In this document: positions 51,313 to 61,692 of the stretch, piece after piece | Position numbering within the stretch: the stretch's first letter is position 1 | Layout of the letters: the number at the start of each line of letters is the position of its first letter | From: Robbsia betulipollinis | Lineage (GTDB): Bacteria; Pseudomonadota; Gammaproteobacteria; Burkholderiales; Burkholderiaceae | DNA: 64,000 nt | Direction: 5' to 3' | NCBI RefSeq assembly: GCF_026624755.1 | Contig: NZ_JAPMXC010000005.1 | Coordinates: 202,335 to 266,334 of the forward strand | Translations under genes and position numbers: made by a program | The notes under the pieces: generated by a model | The model's database searches: none | The model's input: only the letters and a program-made list of their open reading frames with translations | What the model was told of the DNA's origin: nothing

Positions 51313-51729
51313 TCACTCACGCTCCCGCGTCGACGTGGCCGCGGCGCAGGCGGACGATCGCCAATCGACCAAACGCGCCAGCAGGTGCAGCAGGCGCGAC
51401 GGCGCGAACTCCACCAATGGCAAAAACGCCATGCACACCAGGCGATTGTCCTCGGGCAGACGGCACAACATCGGCATGCCATCCAGCAAGGGATGGAGCG
51501 ATGCGCCGGCGGCCAGTGGCGGCGGCGCATCCGGGGGCGACTCCATCACCTCACGAAACAGCAGCAGACCCTGTAGCCGCAAATCCTGCCGCACGACCAC
51601 TATCGTCCCGCCTACTCGCAGCCAGCACATGCCGGCTTCGTCGAGCACCAGCCCGCCGATGCGGACTTTCGCGCCGGTTTCGTCGAGCAGGCGTTGGTAC
51701 GCGCCCGCATCCTGTTCGTCCGCCTGCAT
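51313..51729 (-). CDS. Unknown protein, weakly like CesT-type secretion chaperones
   Basis: A 138-residue soluble protein. An N-terminal helix (YQRLLDETGAKVRI) is followed by alternating hydrophobic strands (GLVLDEAGMCWLRVGGTIVVVRQDL), a Pro-rich turn, another strand set (MPMLCRLPEDNRLVCMAFLPL) and a final amphipathic helix (PSRLLHLLARLVDW). That helix-strands-strands-helix order is the layout of type III secretion CesT/Tir chaperones, but sequence identity is not obvious and no secretion gene is near. The ATG at 51729 is preferred; the longer frame runs through tRNA-Ser. Confidence 0.6.
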   Translation of the reverse strand: MQADEQDAGAYQRLLDETGAKVRIGGLVLDEAGMCWLRVGGTIVVVRQDLRLQGLLLFREVMESPPDAPPPLAAGASLHPLLDGMPMLCRLPEDNRLVCMAFLPLVEFAPSRLLHLLARLVDWRSSACAAATSTRERE

Positions 51730-51893
51730 GCTCGCTTCCCCGGCAATGGATCCAGTGCGACGGTGCGCATAGGGTCCCGTCGATCGCCAAGGTGGGTAAC
51801 GCAGGCGAACGCCGCGTTCCCTCGTATCGAGGCGGGCAGGCGAGCGGCAAAAGGATGGGTTCGGCGTTCGAAAACGGGTACAATTCCGCCTTC

Positions 51894-51983
51894 GGAGGGC
51901 TGGCAGAGTGGTCGATTGCACCGGTCTTGAAAACCGGCAAGGCTTCGCGGTCTTCGTGGGTTCGAATCCCACGCCCTCCGCCA
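51894..51983 (+). tRNA. tRNA-Ser (anticodon TGA)
   Basis: 90 nt with encoded CCA and the long variable arm expected of tRNA-Ser. GGAGGGC pairs with GCCCTCC; the anticodon loop CTTGAAA is closed by CCGGT/ACCGG. TACAAT at 51879-51884 is a likely -10. Confidence 0.97.
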
Positions 51984-52037
51984 GAACACGGCAATAACCA
52001 GCGCCCGCCGGCTCCCAACCGGCCTCGCACAAAGCGC

Positions 52038-52066
52038 TTGACACGTCTTCCCTGCCCAAGTACTCT
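52038..52066 (+). promoter_or_regulatory. cspA promoter
   Basis: Consensus TTGACA (52038-52043), 17-bp spacer, TACTCT (52061-52066). It predicts a leader of about 134 nt before the cspA ATG, which includes a small CTTGAA-GTT-TTCAAG hairpin; long structured leaders are usual for cold-shock mRNAs. Confidence 0.8.
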
Positions 52067-52206
52067 CGTGCTTGAAGTTTTCAAGAAGCTTGATTGCTGT
52101 TCATCATTTTCCGCCTCATCTCCGCGGTATTCGTTGTCCTCTCTCTTCCTTGATACTTCTTTCGCTCCGAAAGGCAGTGGCAACTTTTTTACTTCAAGGA
52201 TTTATC

Positions 52207-52410
52207 ATGGATACCGGTACCGTCAAGTGGTTCAACGACAGCAAGGGTTTTGGCTTCATCACGCCGGACGCAGGCGGTGACGACCTCTTCGCGCATTTCT
52301 CGGAAATCCGCACCGAAGGTTTCAAGACCCTCGCCGAAAACCAGAAAGTGACGTACGAAACCAAGCACGGCCCGAAGGGTCTGCAAGCAGCAAACATCTC
52401 GCCGCTGTAA
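52207..52410 (+). CDS. cspA: Cold shock protein (CspA family)
   Basis: A 67-residue single cold-shock domain: [19 protein letters not shown] contains RNP1 (KGFGFI) and DLFAHFSEI contains RNP2. It binds single-stranded RNA and DNA and acts as an RNA chaperone. The ATG at 52207 has AAGGA upstream; the longer open frame upstream is the leader. Promoter and terminator indicate a single-gene transcript. cspA is used here as a family symbol; which paralogue it is cannot be told. Confidence 0.95.
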   Translation: MDTGTVKWFNDSKGFGFITPDAGGDDLFAHFSEIRTEGFKTLAENQKVTYETKHGPKGLQAANISPL

Positions 52411-52476
52411 GGCACGAGATGGTGGGCCAGTCGGACTGGTCCGCTGCATAGGTAAGTACCGGGGCTTCGGCTCTCA

Positions 52477-52510
52477 CGATGGCCACCTGAACAAGGTGGC
52501 CATCGTCGTT
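52477..52510 (+). terminator. Terminator of cspA
   Basis: Perfect 12-bp stem (CGATGGCCACCT/AGGTGGCCATCG), 5-base loop, then TCGTTT; 66 bp after the cspA stop. Confidence 0.75.
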
Positions 52511-52573
52511 TACGGCAGCGCTCTTTCCATGCCGCCCGTATTGCCACCGATCCGGGCCGGCCGGCCGCCCGTC

Positions 52574-53083
52574 TCATCCGCGGCATCCCGCCGCCGTCAG
52601 CCGCCCGGGCAGCGTCGCAGCCGCCACCGGCGCGGGTCCGCCGGTGGCCGATACCGTCTTTTCCGCGGCGAAGCATTCCCATACGATCGCTCCCGCAGGC
52701 GGGGCGCCCACGCTCAGCGCGATCCGTTCGCCGGTAGTGCCGGACACGGATGGCAGCAGAATCAGGGTGTTGGAACCAGCGGGCGCGATCCGGTCCGTGT
52801 AGGCAATCGCGATCTGGCCGTTACCGGGGTCGACCGTCACGGACAGCACATTCGCCGTCACGGGCGGTGACGCATATCCCGCGTCGAAGCGCATGCCCGC
52901 GGCGGCATTCTCCGCCACGCCGAGGCGCGCGATGCTGGCCAGCGACAACCCCTCGCCGACCCGGCTGCGCGCGACATAGTCCTGATAGGCCGGTACCGCG
53001 TAGGCCGCCGTCAGGGCGACGATCGCGAGCACGATCATCAGTTCGATCAAGGTAAAACCCATACGACGGGAAATCGCCGACAT
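52574..53083 (-). CDS. Type IV pilin-like protein
   Basis: A 169-residue type IVa prepilin. The short leader ends at RRMG, then FTLIELMIVLAIVALTAAYA: the prepilin peptidase site with Phe+1 and Glu+5 and the hydrophobic assembly helix. The globular part has only two Cys (WECFAAE and AAGCRG), consistent with a C-terminal disulfide loop. GGAGG six bases before the ATG at 53083 sets the start. Pilin assembly genes are not in the window. It follows terC at the end of the sucCD cluster. Confidence 0.9.
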   Translation of the reverse strand: MSAISRRMGFTLIELMIVLAIVALTAAYAVPAYQDYVARSRVGEGLSLASIARLGVAENAAAGMRFDAGYASPPVTANVLSVTVDPGNGQIAIAYTDRIAPAGSNTLILLPSVSGTTGERIALSVGAPPAGAIVWECFAAEKTVSATGGPAPVAAATLPGRLTAAGCRG

Positions 53084-53226
53084 CGTCACCCTCCGCTGCG
53101 CGCGTCCCATAGGAACACGTCCGAAGTGCCAGCTTAGGCAACGCTTCGTGCGGAGAACAGTCGGCCGGATGGCATGCGGCGTCGGCGCCAGCAGCGCGGC
53201 TGGGCACGGCGGCTGCGCGGCCCGTT

Positions 53227-53925
53227 TCAGGCAAGCCGCGTGCGGCGCCGTTTCAACAGGAAACCGCACACGACGACGAAACCGGCGCCGACGCCGTGCG
53301 CGGAGTATTGCGCCCACGCGGTGTCGAGTATCGGGTAGCCGTCGGTCACCGGATCGTTGATGATCAGTCCGCCACCGATCCAGCCCAGCAGTCCGGCACC
53401 CGCGATGACGATGACCGGAAAGCGATCGATCGCCTTCAAGACGATCTGACTGCCCCAGATGATGAGCGGAATACTGAGAACCAGCCCAAAGGCGACCAGC
53501 GCGATGCGGTGTACCTCGTCCGCGGCCTGCGCGGCGCCGGCGATCGCGATGACGTTGTCGAGGCTCATCACCAGATCGGCGACGATGATCGTCCTGACCG
53601 CGGACCAGAGCTGGTGGGACGCGGTGATGTCCTTGTGACTCTCCGGCTCCGGCAGCACCAGGCGGATGCCGATCCAGAACAGCAACAGACCGCCGGCGAG
53701 CTTGATGAACGGAATTTCCAACAGGAAAACCGCGAACGACACGAGCACGAGCCGCAGCAGGATCGCGCCCGCGGTCCCCCACAGCACGCCACGCGTACGC
53801 TGTTGCGGGGGCAGGTTGCGGCATGCCAGCGCGATGACCACGGCATTGTCGCCACCTAGCAGGATATCGATGATGACGATCTGGAACACGGCACCCCAAT
53901 GGATGCTCGTCAGGAATTCTGGCAT
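53227..53925 (-). CDS. TerC/YjbE-family integral membrane protein
   Basis: A 232-residue protein with about seven membrane helices. The metal-site motifs are IDILLGGDNAVVIALA near the start and VADLVMSLDNVIAIAGAA in the middle, the paired (G)DN motifs of TerC. Relatives are implicated in Mn2+ export and metalation of exported enzymes, or, by older naming, tellurite resistance. The substrate here is inferred only. It lies downstream of the sucD terminator and before the pilin gene, a Burkholderia arrangement. Confidence 0.9.
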   Translation of the reverse strand: MPEFLTSIHWGAVFQIVIIDILLGGDNAVVIALACRNLPPQQRTRGVLWGTAGAILLRLVLVSFAVFLLEIPFIKLAGGLLLFWIGIRLVLPEPESHKDITASHQLWSAVRTIIVADLVMSLDNVIAIAGAAQAADEVHRIALVAFGLVLSIPLIIWGSQIVLKAIDRFPVIVIAGAGLLGWIGGGLIINDPVTDGYPILDTAWAQYSAHGVGAGFVVVCGFLLKRRRTRLA

Positions 53926-54022
53926 AGAGTCGGGTCAGGAGTGAAGCGGTGGCATGGCGGCACCCAGGCCGGCGAGTCGTGGCGCCGCGCCTCGCATGCA
54001 GGCGCACCCTTTCTCGAAAAGC

Positions 54023-54055
54023 AAAAAAAAGAGAGCGCTTCGCAGACGCTCTCTC
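54023..54055 (-). terminator. Terminator of sucCD
   Basis: On the minus strand GAGAGCG/CGCTCTC stem followed by an eight-T run, 137 bp after the sucD stop. Confidence 0.93.
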
Positions 54056-54191
54056 GACTACCCTGCCTTACGGAATGATTTCAGGATATTAACAGAAGGC
54101 CGACTCTCCCTCCGAATTCATCGCGCCGCAAATCAGGCGACACGCCATTTTCGGCGGCATCGTGGCCCCGTCCCGCTATTCCGGCATTCCC

Positions 54192-55073
54192 TTACAGCAC
54201 CGACTTGAGCAGACGACCCATTTCCGACGGGTTGCGCGTGACCTTGATGCCGCAGGCTTCCATCACCGCCAGCTTCTCGTCGGCCGTACCCTTGCCGCCG
54301 GAGATGATCGCGCCGGCATGGCCCATGCGCTTTCCCGGAGGCGCGGTCACGCCGGCGATGAAACCGACGACCGGCTTCTTCATATTGGCCTTCGCCCACT
54401 CCGCCGCTTCCTCTTCGTCCGAGCCGCCGATCTCGCCGATCATGACCACGGCATCGGTGTCGGGATCGTCGTTGAACAGGCGCAGCACGTCGATGTGCTT
54501 CAGACCGTTGACCGGGTCGCCGCCGATACCCACCGCCGACGACTGACCCAGGCCCAGCGCCGTGAGTTGCCCGACCGCCTCGTACGTCAGCGTGCCGGAG
54601 CGCGACACGACGCCAATCCGGCCCTTGCGGTGAATATGCCCCGGCATGATGCCGATCTTCAACTCATCGGGCGTGATGACGCCCGGGCAGTTCGGCCCGA
54701 GTAGCAGCGTCTTGCGATTCTCGCGGCGCATGCGGTCGCGCACTTCCATCATGTCGCGTACCGGAATGCCTTCGGTGATGCAGATCGCCAGATCCAGATC
54801 GGCCTCGACGGCCTCCCAGATCGCGGCGGCAGCGCCCGCGGGCGGCACGTAGATGACCGACACCGTGGCGCCGGTCTGCTCTTTCGCCTCGCGGACATTG
54901 CCGAAGATCGGAATGCCTTCGAAGTCCTCGCCCGCGCGCTTCGGGTTGACGCCCGCGACGTAGGCTTCGCGGCCGTTCGCGTATTCGCGGCAGGTGCGCG
55001 TATGGAACTGACCGGTCTTGCCGGTGATGCCCTGGGTGATGACCTTTGTATCTTTATTGATCAGAATCGACAT
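54192..55073 (-). CDS. sucD: Succinate-CoA ligase (ADP-forming) subunit alpha
   Basis: A 293-residue subunit of the TCA-cycle enzyme making succinate and ATP from succinyl-Co[25 protein letters not shown] is the CoA-binding N-terminus. The phosphorylated histidine is in [25 protein letters not shown] is the central signature. The ATG at 55073 is chosen. It is 195 bp downstream of sucC, a larger gap than usual for the pair. Confidence 0.98.
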   Translation of the reverse strand: MSILINKDTKVITQGITGKTGQFHTRTCREYANGREAYVAGVNPKRAGEDFEGIPIFGNVREAKEQTGATVSVIYVPPAGAAAAIWEAVEADLDLAICITEGIPVRDMMEVRDRMRRENRKTLLLGPNCPGVITPDELKIGIMPGHIHRKGRIGVVSRSGTLTYEAVGQLTALGLGQSSAVGIGGDPVNGLKHIDVLRLFNDDPDTDAVVMIGEIGGSDEEEAAEWAKANMKKPVVGFIAGVTAPPGKRMGHAGAIISGGKGTADEKLAVMEACGIKVTRNPSEMGRLLKSVL

Positions 55074-55268
55074 GCTTGACCTCTGTCTGTGTATGCATCC
55101 CTCCCCCGGGGCGCGCGCGTTTCGCGCAGCGCATGCCCGGGCGCGGGATGTCGGCAACGTTTTTCGATCCGGTGCTCAGGAGCAGTGACAGGCGTTCGGG
55201 AGCCTCCGAGCGCACCCTCCGGCGCCTGGCGACGCACGTGGGTACCTGTCAGGGCCCGCCGATACCCG

Positions 55269-56435
55269 TTACTTGCCCTTGGCGGCGTCCACGACCTTCT
55301 GGGCCGCTTCTTCCATGCTGTCCGCGGCGATGATCGGCAGACCCGATTCGGCCAGCAGCTTCTTGCCGAGTTCCTCGTTCGTGCCTTTCATCCGCACGAC
55401 CAGCGGCACTTTCAGGGACACTGCCTTCGATGCCGCGATCACGCCTTCGGCAATCACGTCGCAACGCATGATGCCGCCGAAGATGTTGACCAGAATCGCC
55501 TGCAGTTCCGGGTTCTTCAACATGATCTTGAACGCTTCGGTGACCTTCTCCGTCGTCGCGCCGCCGCCCACGTCGAGGAAGTTCGCCGGCTCGCCGCCGA
55601 ACAGCTTGATCGTGTCCATCGTCGCCATCGCGAGACCGGCGCCGTTCACCAGGCAGCCGATATTGCCGTCGAGCGAAATGTAGGCGAGGTCGAACTTCGA
55701 TGCCTCGATCTCGGCGGCGTCCTCTTCGGCCAGATCGCGGTACTCGACGATCTCCGGATGACGGAACAGCGCGTTCGAATCGAAATTGAACTTCGCGTCG
55801 AGTGCGATCACGTCGCCGCTGCCGGTGATCACCAGCGGGTTGATTTCCGCCAGCGATGCATCGGTTTGCCAGAATGCCTGATACAGGCCCTTGAGAATCG
55901 CGCGCGCCTGCGAGATCGAGCCGTCGGGAATGCCGATTTTCTTCGACAGGTCGTCGGCGTCGGCATCGGTCAACCCCAAGACCGGGTCGACGGCAACCTT
56001 GTGAATCAGTTCCGGGGTCTTTTCCGAGACTTCCTCGATTTCCATGCCGCCTTCGCTCGACGCCATGACGACCACGCGCTGCGTGACGCGGTCGACGACG
56101 AGGCCGATATACAGTTCCTTCTTGATGTCGGCGCCTTCCTCGATCAGCAGGCGGCTGACCTTCTGGCCTGCCTCGCTGGTCTGATGCGTGATCAGTTGCA
56201 TGCCGAGGATCTGGCCGGCGTATTCGCGGACCTGATCGATCGACTTCGCGACCTTCACGCCGCCACCCTTGCCGCGGCCGCCTGCATGAATCTGCGCCTT
56301 GACCACCCATACCGGGCCGCCCAGTTCCTCGGCGGCCTTGACCGCTTCGTCGACGCTAAAGACAGCCGTGCCGCGCGGCACGGCGACCCCGAACTTGCGC
56401 AGGATGTCCTTCCCCTGATACTCGTGGATCTTCAT
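55269..56435 (-). CDS. sucC: Succinate-CoA ligase (ADP-forming) subunit beta
   Basis: A 388-residue ATP-grasp subunit. [20 protein letters not shown] is the family start. Nucleotide-site [18 protein letters not shown] and the C-terminal [20 protein letters not shown] and [10 protein letters not shown] follow. It works with SucD. Its upstream region is long (511 bp to recX) with a likely promoter about 355 bp before the start. Confidence 0.98.
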   Translation of the reverse strand: MKIHEYQGKDILRKFGVAVPRGTAVFSVDEAVKAAEELGGPVWVVKAQIHAGGRGKGGGVKVAKSIDQVREYAGQILGMQLITHQTSEAGQKVSRLLIEEGADIKKELYIGLVVDRVTQRVVVMASSEGGMEIEEVSEKTPELIHKVAVDPVLGLTDADADDLSKKIGIPDGSISQARAILKGLYQAFWQTDASLAEINPLVITGSGDVIALDAKFNFDSNALFRHPEIVEYRDLAEEDAAEIEASKFDLAYISLDGNIGCLVNGAGLAMATMDTIKLFGGEPANFLDVGGGATTEKVTEAFKIMLKNPELQAILVNIFGGIMRCDVIAEGVIAASKAVSLKVPLVVRMKGTNEELGKKLLAESGLPIIAADSMEEAAQKVVDAAKGK

Positions 56436-56946
56436 GCGAGATTTCCTTCCGTCTGAGAGTGGAATTGAAAAGCGTTCGCGAAGGACGGCGCGTGACCGGC
56501 GCCAGAGGCGCCTGCCCGACCTGCATCACATCGCGAAGAGGATGGTGAATCAGATGATGATGTGCCTGGATCGACCGGCGCCACGCAACAAGGCGACGGT
56601 GAAAGGCTGAACGGCAGCGGCGTGGGGATCGCGCATCCGGGACCTGTCGGAAATGCCGCCACGCCGCGCGCTTTTTCTCGCGAGCGACGGCCCTGGGCGG
56701 TAGCGACCCCCCGGCCATGGCGTGGCATTCTTGCAACAGGAATATAAAACGGCATGCGAAGGCAGGCGCCGGGTTCAGAAGAACTCTATTCTAGCATAGG
56801 GATTTTCCGGATCCGGGCGTGACGATACTGGCCGATGGACTGGACCTGTATTTCACAACTTCGACGAGAATCGAATTTTGACATAGGTCACGCGCGCCGC
56901 CTCTGCGGCAAACCGCCGCTGAATCCGGGTGGCGTGCAGCGCGGCC
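56436..56946. other. Long sucC upstream region
   Basis: 511 bp between recX and sucC. Minus-strand extended -10 TGCTAGAAT lies at 56788-56796, implying a leader of about 345 nt. No convincing gene is present; short frames lack ribosome sites. Structure in the leader is possible but I could not assign an RNA family. Confidence 0.5.
56788..56796 (-). promoter_or_regulatory. Probable sucC promoter (extended -10)
   Basis: On the minus strand TGC followed by TAGAAT. The -35 region is weak. Confidence 0.5.
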
Positions 56947-57852
56947 CTACTCTTCCTCGGGCAACGCGTCGTTGCCCACTTTCAGGATCCGCATGATCAG
57001 GTCGCGCGAGAAACCGCGCGCGGCGAGAAAGCGTGCCTGCTTCGCGCGCTCCTGGGGCGTGGTGGCGAGACTGCCGAATTTCTTGCGCCAGACGTCCTGG
57101 ATGCGCGTCCATTCGGTTTCCCGGAGCGTCGCACCCAGTTCCTGTACGAGTTCACCATCGAGCTTGTGCCGCTTCAGCTCACCGACGATACGCGCGGCAC
57201 CGAAACGCGCCGCGCGCCGGTTGACGACGCTCTCGGCGAAACGATTGTCGGAGAGCCAGCCTTCCCGCGCGAGCGCATCGAGCAACCGTTCGACGGCCTG
57301 CTCGCCGTCGCTTTCCTCGACGAAAGGCGCGAGCTTGCGCGCCAGCTCACTGCGGCTGTGTTCGCGGCGGGATAGATAGCCCAGTGCCCGGCCGCGCAGG
57401 CTGCGTTTGAAACCCAATGCCGCGTCGCGTGCGGCCTGCCGTTCCGAGCGTCGTGGCGAACGCGTGGTCGTATGCGCGCCGTCGGCGCCCGCCACCGCCG
57501 ATGGAAGGCCTGCCGGAACGGCGCCGCCCGATTCAGCGACGGATGGGTCGGCACGCCGTTCTTCCCGCGGGGAAACGCGGCGGCCACCGCCGCCGCCCCA
57601 CGCGCGACGCGTGTTGCGACTGTAGGAGAGGCTTTCTGCTTCGGAGCCCGCTTCGGAGCCAGGCTCGGAGTCCGATTCGGCACCCGGCCTGGGTCTGGCT
57701 TTCACGCCCTCGGACGCAGTCCGTTCGCGCAGCCGGGCGGCTTCCGCCTCACGCGGATCGGATTCGAACGGCTCGTCGTCATCATCATCGAACGACGACC
57801 GCTTGCTAAAAGGGCGTCCCGAAGGACGCCCGAAAGGACGGTTACCACTCAT
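56947..57852 (-). CDS. recX: Regulatory protein RecX with long N-terminal extension
   Basis: A 301-residue protein. The C-terminal 150 residues are RecX (GRALGYLSRREHSRSELARKL, then three-helix repeats such as WLSDNRFAESVVNRRAARFGAARI), which caps RecA filaments. The first 150 residues are low-complexity and charged: DDDDDEPFESDPREAEAARLRERT, an SEPGSEAGSEAES run and a GGGGG stretch. That part is probably disordered and is about as long as the functional domain. The ATG at 57852 is followed by SGNRPFGRPSGRPFS. It follows recA by 132 bp. Confidence 0.9.
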   Translation of the reverse strand: MSGNRPFGRPSGRPFSKRSSFDDDDDEPFESDPREAEAARLRERTASEGVKARPRPGAESDSEPGSEAGSEAESLSYSRNTRRAWGGGGGRRVSPREERRADPSVAESGGAVPAGLPSAVAGADGAHTTTRSPRRSERQAARDAALGFKRSLRGRALGYLSRREHSRSELARKLAPFVEESDGEQAVERLLDALAREGWLSDNRFAESVVNRRAARFGAARIVGELKRHKLDGELVQELGATLRETEWTRIQDVWRKKFGSLATTPQERAKQARFLAARGFSRDLIMRILKVGNDALPEEE

Positions 57853-57984
57853 GGCGGCATGCCATCCGAAAATCCCGTCAACAACACGACGGGCAACGCG
57901 CCGGTCGGGAAAGCCAGCCAAGGGTTTGAGCTGTCAGACATCATTGCCGGACGGGCCTCCCCGCGACGCGTACGTTCGTGCTGC

Positions 57985-59076
<1,092 letters not shown>

Positions 59077-59153
59077 GAATCGTCCTTTGCTATGATGGGG
59101 CCGCGTGGGGCGCCGAAAACATGGCATTCCCTGCAAGCGTCGATATAAACAGT

Positions 59154-59182
59154 ACTGTATAAAAAAACAGTGTGCGTGGCAA
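59154..59182 (-). promoter_or_regulatory. recA: recA promoter with overlapping LexA (SOS) box
   Basis: The minus strand shows TTGCCA (59182-59177), a 17-bp spacer, and TACAGT (59159-59154). The LexA operator CTG-N10-CAG with T/A-rich centre is at 59155-59170 and covers the end of the spacer and the -10. Repression by LexA and induction on DNA damage are expected. The start of recA is about 78 bp downstream. Confidence 0.88.
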
Positions 59183-59261
59183 GTAAATCCGCTACTTTTC
59201 TTGCACACCCCGGAGACGGCCCGGCATTGCAGCGTTGGGCGCAGGGCAACAGGGATGTCCG

Positions 59262-60023
59262 ATGCGAATTCTCATTGCCGAGGATGACAGCATACTCGCC
59301 GACGGCCTGATCCGTTCCCTCCGCCAGACGGGTTACGCGGTGGATCGCGTGGACAACGGCAGCGCGGCGGACAGTGCGCTCGCCCTGCAGACCTACGATC
59401 TGCTGATCCTCGACCTCGGTTTGCCGAAGCTGTCCGGTCTCGATGTCCTGCGGCGCCTGCGCGGCCGGGGCACGGCCGTTCCGGTGCTGATCCTGACCGC
59501 CGCCGACAGCATCGAGGCCCGCGTCACCGGTCTCGACCTGGGAGCGGACGACTATATGGCCAAGCCGTTCGCGCTGTCCGAACTGGAGGCGCGCATCCGT
59601 GCATTGACGCGACGCGGCGCGAGCGGCGGCGCGGCGATCATCCGCCACGGCGCCCTCTGCTTCGATCAGGTCGGCCGGACCGCCACGCTCGGCGACCGCG
59701 CGCTCGATCTGTCCGCCCGCGAACTGGAATTGCTGGAAGTGCTGCTGCAACGCGTCGGGCGCCTCGTCTCGAAAGAACAGCTGGTCGATCACCTGTGCGC
59801 GTGGGGCGAGGAAGTCAGCACCAATGCGATCGAAGTCTATATGCACCGCCTGCGCAAGAAAATCGAACCCGGCGGCATCCGCGTAACGACGGTGCGCGGC
59901 ATCGGCTATTGCCTGGATCGTCCCACGCTCCCTCCCCCCGATCACGCGCCGCCCGCCGGGACTGCCGGGACTGCCGGGACTGCCGCCCCCCGTCGCACCG
60001 ACCGCGCCGACTCGCATCGATGA
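59262..60023 (+). CDS. OmpR-family response regulator (TctD-like)
   Basis: A 253-residue regulator. The receiver domain has the acidic pair EDD near the start and the phospho-acceptor Asp in [14 protein letters not shown], with KPF as the conserved Lys. The winged-helix C-domain ([23 protein letters not shown], then [14 protein letters not shown]) binds DNA. The tail has a short GTA repeat from a 9-bp tandem repeat. The ATG overlap (ATGA) with the kinase gene shows coupled translation. The TctD label rests on the kinase type. Confidence 0.92.
   Translation: MRILIAEDDSILADGLIRSLRQTGYAVDRVDNGSAADSALALQTYDLLILDLGLPKLSGLDVLRRLRGRGTAVPVLILTAADSIEARVTGLDLGADDYMAKPFALSELEARIRALTRRGASGGAAIIRHGALCFDQVGRTATLGDRALDLSARELELLEVLLQRVGRLVSKEQLVDHLCAWGEEVSTNAIEVYMHRLRKKIEPGGIRVTTVRGIGYCLDRPTLPPPDHAPPAGTAGTAGTAAPRRTDRADSHR
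59960..59988. repeat. 9-bp tandem repeat near the response-regulator 3' end
   Basis: Three consecutive copies of GGGACTGCC, encoding GTA three times in the tail after the DNA-binding domain. Unit changes keep the frame. Confidence 0.8.
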
Positions 60024-61606
60024 ACCCGTCGGCACCGCCCGAATTGCCGGTCGACGCGGCCGTCACGACGGCGCCCCCGCCCGGCCCGGACGCGCGCTCC
60101 CTGTTCGGTGAAATCCTTCGCTGGATGCTCGCCCCGCTGGTACTGCTTTGGCCGGTGAGCTTCGCGGTTACCTATCTGGTCGCGCAGGCGATCGCGAGCG
60201 CCCCGTTCGACCATGCGCTCGGCAACCATGCCTACGCCCTCGCCCGTCAGATCGACACGCGCGGCGCCGCAACCCTGCAGCTGAGCGTCGCCCTGCGCGA
60301 CTGGCTGCTGCACGATCCGGAAGACATCCGGCTGTTCCAGGTGCGCGCACCCGACGCCCGCCTGCTGGAAGGCAGCGCGACGCTCCCCCTGCCGCCCGAC
60401 CCGCCGCAGCCGGGCGTCATTCGCTTTCGCGACGCCACCCTCGATGGGCAGGTGTGGCGTATCGCCTATACCCATGTCGCGCTCGCCGACGCCAACCCCG
60501 CCCTCGGCGCCGACGTCCGCCTCGCGCTCGTGCAGGTCGCGGAGACGCGGCACAAACGCGCGGACCTCGCGAACGACATCCTCAAGGGCGTCCTCCTGCC
60601 CCAGCTCGTGATCCTGCCGCTGGTGGTCATGCTGGTCTGGCTCGGGCTTTCACGCGGGCTGGCGCCGCTGCACACCCTGCAAAAGCGCATCCGCGAACGG
60701 CGCCCGCACGACCGCTCGCCGCTGGAGACCGCGCAGGCGCCACTCGAAATCGCACCGCTCCTCGCGGCGTTCAACACCCTGCTGGCCCGGCTCGACGAGA
60801 ACGCGCTCGTTCAGAAACGCTTCATCGCGCAGGCCGCGCACCAGATGAAGACGCCCCTCGCGGGGTTGCGCATGCAGGCCGAGCTGGCCTTGCGCCAGCC
60901 AATGGGCGCGGACGTACGGCATTCCCTCGAACAGATGGCCAGCGGTTCGCGCCAGGCCGCCCGTCTCGTCACGCAGTTGCTGGCGTTGGCCCGCGCCGAG
61001 AACGACGGGGCCGCGCACGACATGCAGGCGGTGGATATCGACCGGTTGGCGCGCGAGGTCGTCCGGGACTGGGCACCCTGGGCGCTCGACAAGCGCATGG
61101 ACCTGGGCTACGAGGGACAGGACGCCGAGCCGGGCACGCCCCCGGGCCGCGTCATGCGCGCCCAGCCCGTGATGCTGCGCGAAATGCTGGCCAATCTGGT
61201 CGACAACGCGATTCGCTATACGTCCGCGGGCGGCCGCATCACCGTGCGCGTCCACGCCGACGCCGCGCGCGGGGACGCGCACGAAAGCGGCGTGCACGCC
61301 ACCGCGCGCCTGTTCCCGGCGGTCGTGATCGAGGTCGAGGACACCGGCCCCGGCATTCCCGCGGGCGAACGCGCCAAGGTGCGGGAACGGTTCTACCGGA
61401 TTCTCGGGCGCGAAGGCGACGGCAGCGGGCTGGGGCTGGCCATCGTCGACGAGACCGTCGCGCTGCATGGCGGATCCATGACCATCGATACACCGGCGTG
61501 CCCCGCAGATCCCCTGTCCCCGGGCACGCTGATCCGGCTCGTGCTGCCCGTCTCCCCGCCCGATCCGGCAGCGATCGCACTGCCGCCCGGCGTCAGCGAG
61601 CGGTAA
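60020..61606 (+). CDS. Sensor histidine kinase (TctE-like)
   Basis: A 528-residue membrane kinase. TM1 (MLAPLVLLWPVSFAVTYLV, about 35-53) and TM2 (LLPQLVILPLVVMLVWLGL) bracket a periplasmic 2CSK_N-type sensor of about 130 residues. The phospho-acceptor His is in AQAAHQMKTPLAGL. HATPase boxes follow: N-box NLVDNAIRYT, G1 DTGPGIP, G2 GSGLGLAIV. TctE-like kinases sense tricarboxylates, but this signal is unknown. The gene directly precedes an MHS carrier, which is a candidate target. Confidence 0.92.
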   Translation: MNPSAPPELPVDAAVTTAPPPGPDARSLFGEILRWMLAPLVLLWPVSFAVTYLVAQAIASAPFDHALGNHAYALARQIDTRGAATLQLSVALRDWLLHDPEDIRLFQVRAPDARLLEGSATLPLPPDPPQPGVIRFRDATLDGQVWRIAYTHVALADANPALGADVRLALVQVAETRHKRADLANDILKGVLLPQLVILPLVVMLVWLGLSRGLAPLHTLQKRIRERRPHDRSPLETAQAPLEIAPLLAAFNTLLARLDENALVQKRFIAQAAHQMKTPLAGLRMQAELALRQPMGADVRHSLEQMASGSRQAARLVTQLLALARAENDGAAHDMQAVDIDRLAREVVRDWAPWALDKRMDLGYEGQDAEPGTPPGRVMRAQPVMLREMLANLVDNAIRYTSAGGRITVRVHADAARGDAHESGVHATARLFPAVVIEVEDTGPGIPAGERAKVRERFYRILGREGDGSGLGLAIVDETVALHGGSMTIDTPACPADPLSPGTLIRLVLPVSPPDPAAIALPPGVSER

Positions 61607-61692
61607 GTTTCGACGCCAATAATGGCTGCACGGACGTGTTCCGGCCGGAACGCGATCCGCACACAATGATTCCAATAAGCAGGAGACAAAAC

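Noticed and set aside
59795..61606. Kinase frame extended upstream into the response-regulator gene
   Set aside because: The extension is an out-of-frame reading of the regulator; the ATG at 60020 with ATGA overlap is the natural start.
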